Counted from the first letter of the stretch, positions 21,863 to 31,737 are shown. The stretch is DNA of 64,000 nt from Symbiodinium natans (GCA_905221605.1 CAJNDS010002634.1:376501-440500), one strand, 5' to 3'. Made by a program: numbers and translations. Notes: generated by a model not told the origin, from the sequence alone.

Positions 21863-21966
21863 ACGGGAGTTTTACGAAAATAGGGGCCGCCTTGAATAGA
21901 CCCGCAAATAGTAGGATTCCCTTATAATAAGGACCCCAGGAAGGTTTAATTTCGGAAGCCCCCACA
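21863..21966. mobile_element. TTTACGAAAATAG-family element in MFS copy 1
   Basis: ACGGGAGTTTTACGAAAATA and TTTAATTTCGGAAGCCCCCA are the ends. Same intron position as the element at 47458-47574. Confidence 0.65.
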
Positions 21967-23984
21967 CCGACTCAACTAAACCCGAAGTGCCGAACCCGAA
22001 ATTCCGAAGTCGAAGCTGGCCCTGCAGCAGTTTCGGGTGTGGGGTTTAGATGGGGTTAGGGATTACAAGGGGCTTAGGGCTAGACGGCATGTCATACATG
22101 TATGCAGGACTGTTGTTTTTTTTTTTTTTTTTTTGGGGGGGGGGGGGGTGGGTAGGGGTTTGTTTGGGGTGGCCCAAACTTCGTCATCATGCAGAGGGGT
22201 TTGAGGGTTTAGCATCCTAAACCCTGCACCCTATATAATATCACCCTTGGGAATCATTTTTTGTTTATATAAAATCCAGGAGGACATTAAACAGATTATG
22301 TTTATTAAGGTTCCTAAGGGGAGTATAGGCACCCTAAACCCTACATACCAGGTAAACAACCCTAAAAAACCCTAAACACTCTTAAAAGCCCTAAAAAACC
22401 CTGAAAAACCCTAAACACCACAAAAACCCTAAAAAACCCTAAGCCCTACTTCCCAGGTGATCCTGGGAGGCCAGGTGTTGCTGACGGTGAGCACACTGTG
22501 GCTCGGCTTCGGCATTCTTGGAATTTGCTATTCCCTTAGTATTGGTTCTCGGGTTTCGGAACCCTAAACCCTAAACCCTAAACCCTAAGCCCTAAACCCT
22601 TAGTATTGGTTCTCGGGTTTCGGGTTTCGGGTTTAGGGAAGTATGCCTTTCCCGGCCGACTTCTCAAGCCCGGATGCAAAAAGGGTTTAGGGAATGGCTT
22701 TCCCCTTCTGGGCCCAGGAGGGCTCCGGACGGTTTAGGGCTTAGCTATCTGGGACCCTTGACGCCAGGGCCAACGTTGAATTCAGGTAGGTAGGTGTCAG
22801 AAATGTTTTTTTTTTTGGGGGGGGGGCAGTTTAGTCTTGGGGGCTCCTGGCATAGGGTTGAAGAAAGGGTCAACAGGCTTTCGGGTGACTGCTGCCTCCT
22901 GAATTTATCAGGATCAGGATCAGTGCTGGGGGTTTGAGGGCGCAGCATTGCAGACCTAAGCCACAAGAGCACATGCACTGGCACAGATATGCGCAGATAC
23001 CTTTTGTACCTCTGAAGGCAAAAGCCAACCTCTGCAGAGCACGGTTTCGGGTTTAGGGTTTAGGGCGGCCCAGGTGCTGTGGCTGCGCTGAGACATATTC
23101 CTGGTTTGTCGTGGGCCGCATCTTCCAGGTCCGGCTGGCTGGTTGGGCACAGTTCAGGGTTTGGGGGTTTGGGCTTGAGGGTGCAGGATTTGAAGGGTTT
23201 CCTAAACCTTAACCCCTAAACCCTGAACCAACCGTGAACCCTGAATCCTAAACCCTAAACACTACTCTCAGCCCTGGGTTCTTAAGCGAAGCCCGTGAGC
23301 GAAGGGCATGGCGGCGGCAGTCACACCGGTCATCCTCTCCACCATCCCGGACTGTTCCCTGGGCCCGCAGCAAATACTCCGGGCTGAGATGCTAAGTTTC
23401 AGTATGGTTCTTTGATGTTCAGAGCGGATTTCATTGATTTTGAGGCATGTTGGGGCGGTTTGACGGCCTTGGACCTTTTGGGTTGGGCGGCTGCAGTGCA
23501 AGTTCTAACGCTTCTTCAATTTAGGATCTCTGCGCTGTCGCAATGTCTAAATTTGGCATGTGTTTTTGTTTGGGGGGGGTACTTGTTAAATCGCGTGCTC
23601 TTATATTCACCTTATGTAACATGGGAGCTGTATTTCATCAACTCCTGTCATACGAGTCGCTAGCTCGGATGCCGAATTCTGTGATCCAAAGACCCCTCCC
23701 AAGGCTACGCAGACATGACTGACAGACTCAAGCACCAGGGCACTCTGGGAACCATGATGCAGCCCAGGACTGTTTAATTTATGAATAAACCCGAAACCCT
23801 AAACCCTGAACCCCCACGCAGACCTGGCCTCACAAGAAGTCCTCCTCAAAACGGCCCAGAACCCTGCTTGACGGGTCATGAGCGTTAACGGGGGTGAAGA
23901 AGGGTTCGTGCAGAGGTTTTTCATTGTGGAAAGTCTCTATGTCAAAAAAGGGTTGGCGTGGCTGACTTTGTTTGGTATGTTATT

Positions 23985-24053
23985 CTTGGGATGATAGTAG
24001 GGGGTATTATAATCCCTATTAAGGACTGTTAGTATAAGAGGGAACATCCCAAG
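23985..24053. mobile_element. Hairpin element, CTTGGGATG family (left half shortened)
   Basis: It begins CTTGGGATGATAGTAGGGGG. The right half is complete: TTAAGGACTGTTAGTATAAG, then GGAACATCCCAAG. It lies in an intron of MFS copy 1 and is absent from the matching place in copy 2. Confidence 0.6.
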
Positions 24054-24957
24054 TCTTGTTTACAGCTTCCTGAAGCCCGAGGCAATTGGGCCCCTTGGTG
24101 GCCCCAGCGGCAGGGGGCTTCCTTGCCGACGTGTGGGGCTGGCGTCAAAGTCGCATTTAGCTTTTTGGGCTCGGGCTGTTGTCTGTTGCCCTTGAGATTT
24201 ATGGGCGGAAGCTTGTCTTTTTCAGCAGCGTTTCTTTCTTGTGTGGGGGTTTGTGGGCACAAAGGCGCTTGCCCTTCTTCGTTCTCAGCTCGCTGTCGGG
24301 GCTTCTCGTGGCCATCAGCTTGGTCGTCGTGGAGGCAGGAAGTTTTCTGGCAAAACCCGCGAGGGCATAGTGCAACCGCCCCCTGAGTGCAACCCTAACC
24401 CCAAAACCACTAAACCCTTGTGCTAGTTTGGCCCGGTTTAAACAGCCGAGGTCGTACCTGCTTTAATTCCTAGTTCTTTTTGATGACAACCCAGTAAGCC
24501 CCACATGACCGCCTGCGAAACCGCAGGCGCCTTGAAACCAAAAAGCCGGCTGCGTAGTAAGTCGCCCAAATAAGTCTGGTGTGTTCCACCCCAAAACCCT
24601 AAACCCTAAACCCCTAAACCCCTAAACCCCTAAACCCCTAAACCCTAAACCCTAAACCCCTAAACCCCTAAACCCTAAACCCTAAACTACCCTAAACCCT
24701 ACATGCAGGGACTGAGGCCTCGGAGGGCTCGTGAGCTTGGGTTTAGGGGCACGCCTGAGTGCAGAAGTGCACCCCCCCGGGAGGAGAGCGCGCCGCCATC
24801 TGTAGATGTGAGTCTCGGCCAACAGAGGGTTTAGGGTTTAGGGGTTTAGGGTTTAGGGTTTAGGGGTTTAGGGGTTTAGGGGTTGAGGCGGCCACGGGTT
24901 TTTTGTTTGTTTGAAGGTGTGGCTCGGCCTTCTTTTCTTTAGAAGGTGTGGCTCGGG

Positions 24958-25165
24958 TCCCCTGGTCCCTCCGGTCCTCCGGTCCTCCGGTCCTCCGGTC
25001 CTCCGGTCCTCTGGTCCTCTGGTCCTGGTCCTCTGAGCCTGCCTCCAATCCTCTGCTCCTCTGCTCCTTTCGTCATCTCTGTCCTCTGGTCTTCCGGTCC
25101 TCTGGTCCCGTGGTCCTCTGGTCCCTGGTCCCGTCGTCCCGTGGTCCTCTGGCCCTGGTCGTCCT
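24958..25165. repeat. GGTCCTC/GGTCCTCCT minisatellite
   Basis: Short G-G-T-C-C-T units in tandem with drift form a pyrimidine-rich strand. The Arg/Gly/Pro/Glu frames on the opposite strand are products of the repeat. Confidence 0.85.
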
Positions 25166-25174
25166 GCGTTAGTT

Positions 25175-25830
25175 TTCTGAAACCGTGCAAAGCTTGTTTC
25201 AAAGCATATGAATCCATCCAAACCGCTTCAAAGCCCCAACCCCGTGCTTATGAGGCCGTGCTGCTTGCGTCAAGGCATATGATTCCCTTCCGAAACTATC
25301 GTGTGGGCATTGTGTTTGCAAATGGGGCGTTTTAAGCCGTGCAAGCTTCCTTCAAACACCGTATGAATCCCTTCCAAACGCATCGTGCGAGCATTCTGTT
25401 TGAGCCCCCCGTTTTCGTGAGCCGTGCACCATCTGAATCCTTTCCAAACCCATAATTCGAGCATTGTGTTTGCAATTGAGGGGGGGGCTGCCCCCCCCAA
25501 CCCCCCCACTTTTTCGGCCGCGAAAGCTTGCGTCAAAGCATATGATCGGGCGAGCGTTGTGTTGCGACCCTCCCAACACCCCCCCCCCCCCCCCCCCCCC
25601 CCGCTCTTTTACTTTACGCCGCGCAAGCTTGCCTCAAACTCCATATGACTCCCTCACAAACGCACTATGCCTGCGACCCCCTCAAGCGCCCGGCTTTTGT
25701 GAGCCGTGCACGATCTGAATCTTTTCCAAACCCATCGTTCGAGCATTTTGTTTGGGGCCTGCGCTCCCCCCAACCCCCCCGGTTTTTTGGGCCGCGCAAG
25801 CTTGCGTCAAAGCATATGATTCCTTTCCGT
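25175..25830. repeat. Degenerate 80-95-bp tandem repeat
   Basis: About eight units share GCCGTGCAAGCTTGCGTCAA, CATATGAATCC, TTCCAAACGCATCG and GAGCATTGTGTTTG. Units at about 25255, 25337, 25421, 25517, 25620, 25705 and 25793 are recognisable. A poly-C run lies at about 25579-25602. The repeat fills the 1.1 kb element. Confidence 0.75.
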
Positions 25831-26463
25831 TTGTTTTGTCTCATGCTGGCACTTGTAGCATTTACAGTATTTGCAGCCTCAGAAATGCTGCTGTTTACAG
25901 TATTTGCAGCCTCTGAAAACACAGCAACGCCGCTACTTGCAGCGTTTGCCAAGCCGAGCCACACCTTCTACAAGAACGGGTCCGAGCCACACCTTTGAAA
26001 AAACAAACCCCTCCGCCGGGTTTAGGGTGGGTTGAAGGGCTCAAAAAGGGTTCCAGTAGTTGGTCCGAAGGGCGCCATAAGTAGGGACTGAGGTTCTAGG
26101 GGCCCAGCAGGGCTGCGACCGTGAAGTCCTATGCACCTTCAGCTTCACATGGTGAGCTCTCTACATTATGGTCCCTTTTGGGGTGCCCTGAAAAAGAGGG
26201 GCCGGACAGTGCGGACCCGAACAGGGAACACAATTTAGAGCACTGACCGGAATTATACAAGCTAGGGGCCGACATGCTCTCAGGCATCCTATTTAGGGAA
26301 GGCAAGTATGAAGCCATGGATGGGGGTTTCTAACCTCCCCCAACTTGAGAGAGCTCTTGGCTTTGCCTGGTCTGCTCTTTAAGGAACTATGCTGCTTGCG
26401 CCCGGCGCACCTTGGTCCACCGCGGCCGATTTCTGATCTTGATCGCAAGCCTTTTCATCAAGA

Positions 26464-26575
26464 GCTTCTTGGCAGCTCAGTGGTGCCCTTTACCCTCTTT
26501 TTTGTTATGGGTTCCCTTGTAACGTAGCCAACCAAGAAAAGGTGCCCTTATTACTATGGTTACCGGGCTAGTAAG
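26464..26575 (+). mobile_element. Introner-type intron in MFS copy 1 (GC donor)
   Basis: The intron starts GCTT followed by CTTGGCAGCTCAGTGG and ends ACCGGGCTAGTAAG, then GCTT again. The 4-bp GCTT pair fits a target duplication, and the ends are inverted copies. Excision leaves AAGA joined to GCTTCTTCGATGG, keeping the transporter frame (FIKS-FFDGLAASNG). The same insertion is in copy 2 at 50941-51051, so it predates the segment duplication. Confidence 0.75.
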
Positions 26576-27060
26576 GCTTCTTCGATGGCCTGGCCGCCAG
26601 CAACGGCATCGTGCTGCGTCGAGACTTGCGCCAGTCGCTTCACGGGGCCTCCGTGTGCATCACGCTCATGGCCTTTGCCGGCACTGTAGGGTCCTACATT
26701 CCGGCCCGGCTATCCATGAACGCACTGAAAGCCATCCGGATGTCCATGGGTCCCTTGCTGCTGTCGGCGGGCTGCCTGGCCTTTACCGGGCTGCTGCACA
26801 GCGAGAACTTACAGTGGTTCATGGGCGCCACCTGCTTTGCAGAGGTCGTGATCTGGACTCCATACATCTCGGCACTGTGCCAGTTCACCCAAGGAATTGA
26901 GGACATCGCAGGTTCGGCGTCATCTTTGCTGACGGCGCTCTCCTTTCTGGGCAGCTCCCTGGTGTCGCTCTCGATGGTGGTCTTGGCGCAGCAGAGCGCC
27001 GGGAGCTTCCTGCTGGCGCTGGCAGCTACGCTGCTGCTCATCGCCGTAAGCTTCTAGCCC
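26576..27060 (+). pseudogene. MFS copy 1, C-terminal half exon with nonsense codon
   Basis: The frame reads FFDGLAASNGIVLRRDL and then helices containing VCITLMAFAGTVGSYIPARL, MGPLLLSAGCLAFTGLL and LLTALSFLGSSLVSLSMVV. A TAG at 27055-27057 stands where copy 2 has GAG, so the protein would lose its last helix and tail unless splicing skips the codon. A GT at 27046 could act as an alternative donor but would shift the frame into the last exon. Confidence 0.7.
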
Positions 27061-27117
27061 GGCCCTTGGGATATTTTTCTGTTTTCCCTTTATTGGGCTC
27101 AAGGGGACCATATGAGA

Positions 27118-27224
27118 CTGGGAGTTTACGAAAATAGTGAACCCCTTACATCTGGACCCCCAAATAGTAGGATCCCCTTAACATTAAGGACCCCAAGAAG
27201 GCCCTAATCTCGGAAAGCCCCATA
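27118..27224. mobile_element. Element with GGGAGTTTACGAAAATAG left end
   Basis: GGGAGTTTACGAAAATAG on the left and CTAATCTCGGAAAGCCCCAT on the right are diverged inverted copies. It lies in the last intron of MFS copy 1. A matching element is at 51592-51702 in copy 2, so it was present before duplication. The family also occurs at about 21.86, 29.12, 39.88 and 47.46 kb. Confidence 0.6.
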
Positions 27225-27401
27225 CTGAGGAGATATGTTTGCAGAGGTGTTTTAGGGGCCATCCCAGGCTTATGGTTGGGACCCCTCAGTTGCTCAGTGG
27301 CCTTTCTCGTGCCGGAGAGCACGGACATGCATGAGAAAATGGCTCCCGAGGCTGCAGACGCCTCGCCCTCCTCGCCTCAGGGCACTGTCACGTTCAGCTA
27401 G

Positions 27402-28486
27402 AAGAGGGCCTTTTTGTCTGGGGTTTCGAGTTTAAGGTTTAGGGCTTAGGGTAGTGCCATGTTTGGTGTGCTCTTTTCGGGGCAACATCTGTTGGCGATG
27501 GATCGCTCAAGAGGCGGGAAGTAATCTGACCTACAATTCGACGATTGTTTGTTAGCAAGTCGCGGCTTAAAATGCCAGCGCATCAACCGGCCGTGGCGGG
27601 GAGGGGGTTCCCGACATTGCCAAGGCTTTGATTTGGTTCTTAAGGCCAAAACCCCAAACCCTACGCCCTAAACATCAGGGCATGAGGATAGCTCTAATGA
27701 TCGATGTGGGGTTCTGCAGCGGTCTAAATGATTGCAGCAGCCGGTGAATCTCCAGCATCTACTGGGTCGGCAAACAAGGGCCCCACAGTGTGACAGAAGG
27801 TACTGGCGTTTTTTTTTAAGGTCAGGGCTGCATCGGGCGCTTGCAGCCTGACTGAGTTTGCATTTCGCATCTCCACCAGACGCCCTGAACCGGAAAATGG
27901 ACACCTCAAGACGAAATTCTGCTTGGGCTTAGGCTTAGGCCTTTTCCTCTCGCCCTAGTACGGTGACCGTGTCTACGGACATTCAAACCCATAAAAGAAG
28001 AAATATTCTATGGTTTTTCGCAAGGCCACGCAAAAAAGGGGAAGCCTCGGATGCTAGTACATTGTAGTGTTTTTAAGAGCTGAACAGCCCTGAAGGCCCT
28101 GGTCTGGGAAGGCTCTGAGGCATGTTTGCGCGAGCTTTTCAAAGGCCCTGAAGCCCTTGTGGAAAGGCTCCGGCTACTAGTTGCTTAAGAACCCCCAAAA
28201 AACATTTACAAAAACAATCCCTATATTACCCTTGTAAGGAAGATTTTTTTGTTTTTGTGGGGGTTCTTAAGCAGCTGGTAGCCGGGTCCTATCATAGTTC
28301 GAGGCGCCCTCCGCCCGGTTGACCTACTGCAGGGCTATAGGGGTCGGAGCAATTCCTACCAGTATATCCCCGTAGGGTCCCTATATATGAGTCTGAATAT
28401 TTAAGAAAAAATCCAAAACCCTATTCTAATTTGTAAGGCCCCTGTTTTGGACTATGCAGCCTTAGGCAGCTTGCAGGGGGCTTACA
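27402..28486. other. Downstream part of the duplicated segment
   Basis: Two blocks match the sequence after copy 2: CAACATCTGTTGGCGATGGA near 27486 (partner near 52005), and the block around 28300-28480 (partner about 52090-52250). About 700 bp between them is missing from copy 2. The right limit of the duplication is near 28480. Confidence 0.6.
28170..28285. mobile_element. Hairpin element with CCGGCTACTAGTTGCTTAAG ends
   Basis: CCGGCTACTAGTTGCTTAAG on the left and CTTAAGCAGCTGGTAGCCGG on the right are long, near-perfect inverted repeats. AACCCCC/GGGGGTT continues the match. It lies in the part of copy 1 that is absent from copy 2, so it may be a later insertion. Confidence 0.7.
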
Positions 28487-29114
28487 CAAACGACACCCTC
28501 CTTTCCCTATTGTCCCAAAGCTCCCCAAAACCTGCAGGCCCAAAACCCAGAACGCCTCGGACTTCACACCCTTTCAACACCCTAATCCTGAACCCTATGT
28601 AAGCAACAACAAATGTAAGCCCAAAAGCCTGGAGCCCATACGCAGGCGAAGCATGCTTTCGGAGTTCCAAGCCTCTACGATGCTTGGCGACGAGCGTGTT
28701 TTGGGTTTCTTGAAGGTTCAGGGGTTCAGAGGGTTTAGGGTTCAGGGTTTAGGGTTTGTTTGAATGAGACAAGCCTGTGCAAAAGGGTTTGTTTGAATGG
28801 GGGGGAGGGGGGAGGGGAGTTGTTCTCGTCATTCATCTGTTTCTGTAAGTCTCCATTGGAGTTTAAGGTTTTGAGGCTGCAGGGTTGATTGCGGGTTACC
28901 ATCATGTGTCTTTCTACGTGACAGGGACTCGCCTTTACTCGCCACAAAACCTCACTTGCAATTGCTCATGTCTAGCATTCGGCTTCCGGGGGAGAGGCGG
29001 TCGGGCTTAGGGCTTCAGGAGTTTTAGGATTTGGCATGTCAGTTCCAACTCCGGGCATGGGTCCTAAACCCTGAAGTGAAACTGCGGAGCACGTGGAGAA
29101 ACGGAAGCCCTACA

Positions 29115-29225
29115 TGGATGTTAAAAAAAAAGAGGGGTGCCCCCTTTTATACCCCAACGTTGGGTTAGGCTCCCCTTAAAGGGGGCCCCCAAGAAGGGTA
29201 CCCCTAGTTTCGGATGTCCCCACAT
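29115..29225. mobile_element. TTTACGAAAATAG-family element inserted in duplicated segment B
   Basis: The right end CCCCTAGTTTCGGATGTCCC matches this family. The left end is AT-rich (ATGTTAAAAAAAAAGAGGGG). It interrupts sequence that is continuous in the inverted partner at 19.14-19.32 kb. ACATGG flanks it on both sides. Confidence 0.6.
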
Positions 29226-29544
29226 CCACACATGGCTTCAGGTGGTTGCGGCCTGGTCGCGACAGATCTGTTCGGAAGGGCCGGTTCAAGCGGGGGGGCT
29301 TCTGGCACAGAGGTATCTTTCTTCCCTTGTGGCTTCCCTTGGCAAGCTGCCCGACACCCCAGATACCTCAAAACCCTAAAACCCCCTAAAGCCCTGAAAC
29401 CCTAAACCCTTCTCCCCAAGTTACTTGGGGAATCTTGGGGTGAGGGGCCCAAACCCGAAACTCTGTGGCTAGGCCTGCAGGGAACGTAGGGTCCCAAACC
29501 AACGTGTAACCTGCCACCCCCAAAACCCTAAACCCTAAACCCTA

Positions 29545-29773
29545 TGCGGAGCTGCAATTGGTATTGTAGAAAGGAGTTGGTATTGGAAGTTGAAGGGTCA
29601 ATGAACCCGGTAATCTTTGGCTCAAGCCATGACCAAAGCGGTCAAAGGTTTCGTAAAAAGTGTGCCCTTGGTTTGGGGTCTTGCTGTTCGGTTGTTGGTT
29701 GTTCCAGGGGTAATAAGGGCTTCTGTTGGGGTTGACTGTCTTGTTCCCTGTCCTCCTTCGGTTGCCCCCCGTA
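29545..29773 (+). repeat. 5' LTR
   Basis: This 229-bp repeat starts TGCGGAGCTGCAATTGG and ends TTGCCCCCCGTA. No difference from the 3' LTR was found. It holds a short imperfect palindrome around 29615-29638 (CTTTGG...CCAAAG). It would carry the promoter and the polyadenylation signals, but no TATA box or polyadenylation hexamer is obvious. Confidence 0.93.
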
Positions 29774-29786
29774 GGTTATGAGCCCA
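29774..29786 (+). promoter_or_regulatory. Primer-binding site (internal half-tRNA type)
   Basis: GGTTATGAGCCCA lies directly after the 5' LTR. Its complement, TGGGCTCATAACC, matches the anticodon arm (CAT anticodon) of eukaryotic initiator tRNA-Met with one mismatch. Drosophila copia is known to prime from this internal half-tRNA region and not from the 3' CCA end, so the same mode is likely here. Confidence 0.7.
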
Positions 29787-29835
29787 AATTAGGCTTCCTG
29801 CGGAATTGGTAAAGATTTTTCGTTTGTTTAACGCC

Positions 29836-31737
29836 ATGGACATGATGCGGCGTCGCTCTGAGCCTGGACTGTCGCCAACGGCCAATGAAGCCGAAGGAAA
29901 TCGTGGTGATGGGGGTGAAGATCGACAACAAATGGTACAAGCACTGACAGATGGTAGGGAGGTTGCAATGATACAACCAACGCCTCAGGTGGAAAACGAA
30001 GTGGTTCCGGTTCAAGCAGCAAATCCTTTCTGGAGCGAGCGGGCTCAAGAAGAAATGAGACTTAGGCAATCAAGGCCGGCAAGTCTTCCCGCGAGCGGAG
30101 GGGATAGGAGTGGTGAAGGTACGAGGAGACCGCCTTCGCTGCAAGACCTTTTGGGTCAGGAACCTGCACCTGTTGAGAGACCATCGTCAGGCTTAATGGG
30201 ACAAATGGAACGAGGTACTATTGGTGGAGTGCAAGCCGACGAAGAACTCATTCCTGATGTTAGTGGTGAAGAGCAAACTGAAGATATGGCGGTGGTGAAG
30301 CGTGCGCTGAAAGAGTTGCTTGTGCAGACAAAGGAGCTGGGGAACAGGTTGCATCGGGTGGAGGAAAAAAGCTATACCTCTGCTGCATCTGGGTCAGCTT
30401 CAAGGGCACGGAGCTCTGGAGTGGTGGACGCAAACACGGCATATCCTCTAGGAATGACTCCAGAGAAGCAGTACCTGCCAGGACAAGTTTTCTACACGGA
30501 TGGTATGGGTGGTTTTTGGACTGTGTTGCCTGATGGGACATGGCTGCCTATTGAGGGCTACGACCTGCCAAAGGGTTGTGATCTTCAATCCTTGCCTGGG
30601 TCCAGGAAGGGGGATGTTCAAGTGGAGGATGAAAAAGAAGTGCCAATGATGCATGTAGCTGAAGGGAAGAAACCCTCCAGATTGCCTCCATTGAATTACC
30701 CCACGGGAGGTCCTGCAAGTGGTGGATATGCAAGTGGACCACCTGGTTTAACACATGTTCCGATTATTTCCGTGCCATCAGGTGTTGATGGTTCTGTCGC
30801 ACCTGCGGGGAACCAGCCCGGTTTTGTTTCAGCTCGGGAAACTGCGACGCAAGAGAACTCAGCAGGATCGGGTGGATATACAATGGTGGATGATGTTCCG
30901 TATCGGTGGAAAATGGTCGCTGGGAAGTTGGAATTAGAAAAGGTTCCGCTCACAGCTGTTACGCCCGGTATAGGACATGGACTACCTCAAGGGCCTGGTG
31001 GAAGGGTCAGTTTACCTCCTGGAGCAGTGGTGCCACGCGGTATGCCAATCACTGGTGATAGTTCTGGAACCGAACGTCCGGAGGCTCTCGGGAAGCATGT
31101 GATGAGCCTTCCAACTTTGGCAGACTACACACCAAGCAATCCGACGGCACTGGGTGATTGGATCGCAATGATCGAACCAATGTTGTCTTCGCTGACAGAT
31201 ACAGGAAGAGTGTGGTGGCAATGCGTCTACTCAAAGGCATATCAAGCGTATGCCAAATGGTTGAGTGTTTCTCCACTGGAAAGGTTGGGCATCAAGGCTG
31301 AGCTGGAAGGGCTCAAAGTGGTTCAAACTGTGCATGTTTTGTTGGAGCAGAGAGCGGTGTCTTTGCTGCTACAGGCGATTCCGGAGAGATTGAAGACCGA
31401 GATCGTTTCCACTCGAATGTTGGGGTCAGTGATGATATTTTACAAATTGCTGACGGTTTACCAACCAGGTGGAGCAAATGAGCGCAGCACAATGTTGAAC
31501 TTCTTGGTGCAACCATCTTCAGCAACCTCGATCTCAGAGGCTATTAAGGGAGTGCGACAATGGGCGCAATGGCGTTCCCGATTAAGGGAGCTGCGAGCAT
31601 CCGAGCCGGACGCTACCTTGCTTATCAAGGGATTGGATGCTTTATCATCCGCGTTGCTGGCAAAAACACCCTACGGTGCATTTCAGAGTGGCATCCTTTC
31701 GGGAGAAATTGGGGGTGGACTACTCGCCGACCTCTGA
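29836..31737 (+). CDS. Gag polyprotein of the copia element
   Basis: The frame is 633 codons from the first ATG (GCCATGG context, 62 bp after the LTR). The same frame is open without an ATG from 29806. The N-terminal two thirds are Pro/Gly-rich and charged. A predicted coiled coil lies around residues 150-185 (KRALKELLVQTKELGNRLHR). An aromatic motif, GGFWTVLPDGTWLPIEGYD, sits near residue 225. The C-terminal 220 residues form the globular capsid-like part (GDWIAMIEPMLSSLTDTGRV, VSLLLQAIPERLKTEIVSTR). Zinc fingers are not here but at the start of the next frame. The frame overlaps pol by about 100 bp in the +1 frame. Gag would build the virus-like particle. Confidence 0.85.
   Translation: MDMMRRRSEPGLSPTANEAEGNRGDGGEDRQQMVQALTDGREVAMIQPTPQVENEVVPVQAANPFWSERAQEEMRLRQSRPASLPASGGDRSGEGTRRPPSLQDLLGQEPAPVERPSSGLMGQMERGTIGGVQADEELIPDVSGEEQTEDMAVVKRALKELLVQTKELGNRLHRVEEKSYTSAASGSASRARSSGVVDANTAYPLGMTPEKQYLPGQVFYTDGMGGFWTVLPDGTWLPIEGYDLPKGCDLQSLPGSRKGDVQVEDEKEVPMMHVAEGKKPSRLPPLNYPTGGPASGGYASGPPGLTHVPIISVPSGVDGSVAPAGNQPGFVSARETATQENSAGSGGYTMVDDVPYRWKMVAGKLELEKVPLTAVTPGIGHGLPQGPGGRVSLPPGAVVPRGMPITGDSSGTERPEALGKHVMSLPTLADYTPSNPTALGDWIAMIEPMLSSLTDTGRVWWQCVYSKAYQAYAKWLSVSPLERLGIKAELEGLKVVQTVHVLLEQRAVSLLLQAIPERLKTEIVSTRMLGSVMIFYKLLTVYQPGGANERSTMLNFLVQPSSATSISEAIKGVRQWAQWRSRLRELRASEPDATLLIKGLDALSSALLAKTPYGAFQSGILSGEIGGGLLADL

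Larger units (their letters stand above)
24896..26011. mobile_element. 1.1-kb non-autonomous inverted-repeat element inside MFS copy 1
   Basis: The ends are inverted copies about 60 bp long. Each end carries a T-rich tip (GGGTTTTTTGTTTGTTTG; right tip complement GGGGTTTGTTTTTTCAAA) and two copies of GGTGTGGCTCGG about 25 bp apart. Between them lie a GGTCCTC minisatellite (24958-25165) and about eight degenerate units of an 80-95-bp repeat (25175-25830). That repeat contains CAAGCTTGCGTCAAAGCATA and similar. MFS copy 2 has telomere-type repeats and the same flanks but no such element near 50.64 kb. No transposase frame is present, so mobility would need a helper. No clear target duplication was found. 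Confidence 0.75.
20259..27401 (+). pseudogene. MFS transporter gene, copy 1 (decayed)
   Basis: This is a many-exon gene for a major facilitator (Bcr/CflA or DHA1-like) exporter. Exons placed by comparison with copy 2: 20259-20369, 21446-21748, 22457-about 22526, 23074-23128, about 23307-23380, about 23703-23760, about 24080-24145, about 24270-24370, 26384-26463, 26576-about 27060 and 27256-27401. Motifs: TDQYQPSMPDMARDFGV in helix 1, GPLSDYIGRRP (motif A), TYSWFVVGRIFQ (helix 4) and GPLVAPAAGGFLADVWGWR (motif C region); the C-half helices are in 26576-27060. Lesions: the ATG is GTG at 20259, and a TAG at 27055-27057 replaces the GAG of copy 2. A 1.1 kb element sits in an intron. Most introns are telomere-repeat rich. 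The end (TTCAGCTAG, 27393-27401) is conserved between copies. If ever expressed, it would lie in a membrane. Confidence 0.7.

Noticed and set aside
24868-25221. Minus-strand frame rich in Arg, Gly, Pro, Glu and Asp
   Set aside because: It is a direct product of the GGTCCTC minisatellite. No other evidence for coding.
29616-29626. Spliced-leader RNA gene
   Set aside because: Only 11 of 22 leader bases match, there is no following donor or snRNA-like sequence, and it lies in an LTR. It is kept only as a weak finding.
29544-29735. Small protein encoded in the LTR (MRSCNWYC...)
   Set aside because: The frame starts at the insertion junction and is repeated in both LTRs. There is no evidence of translation.
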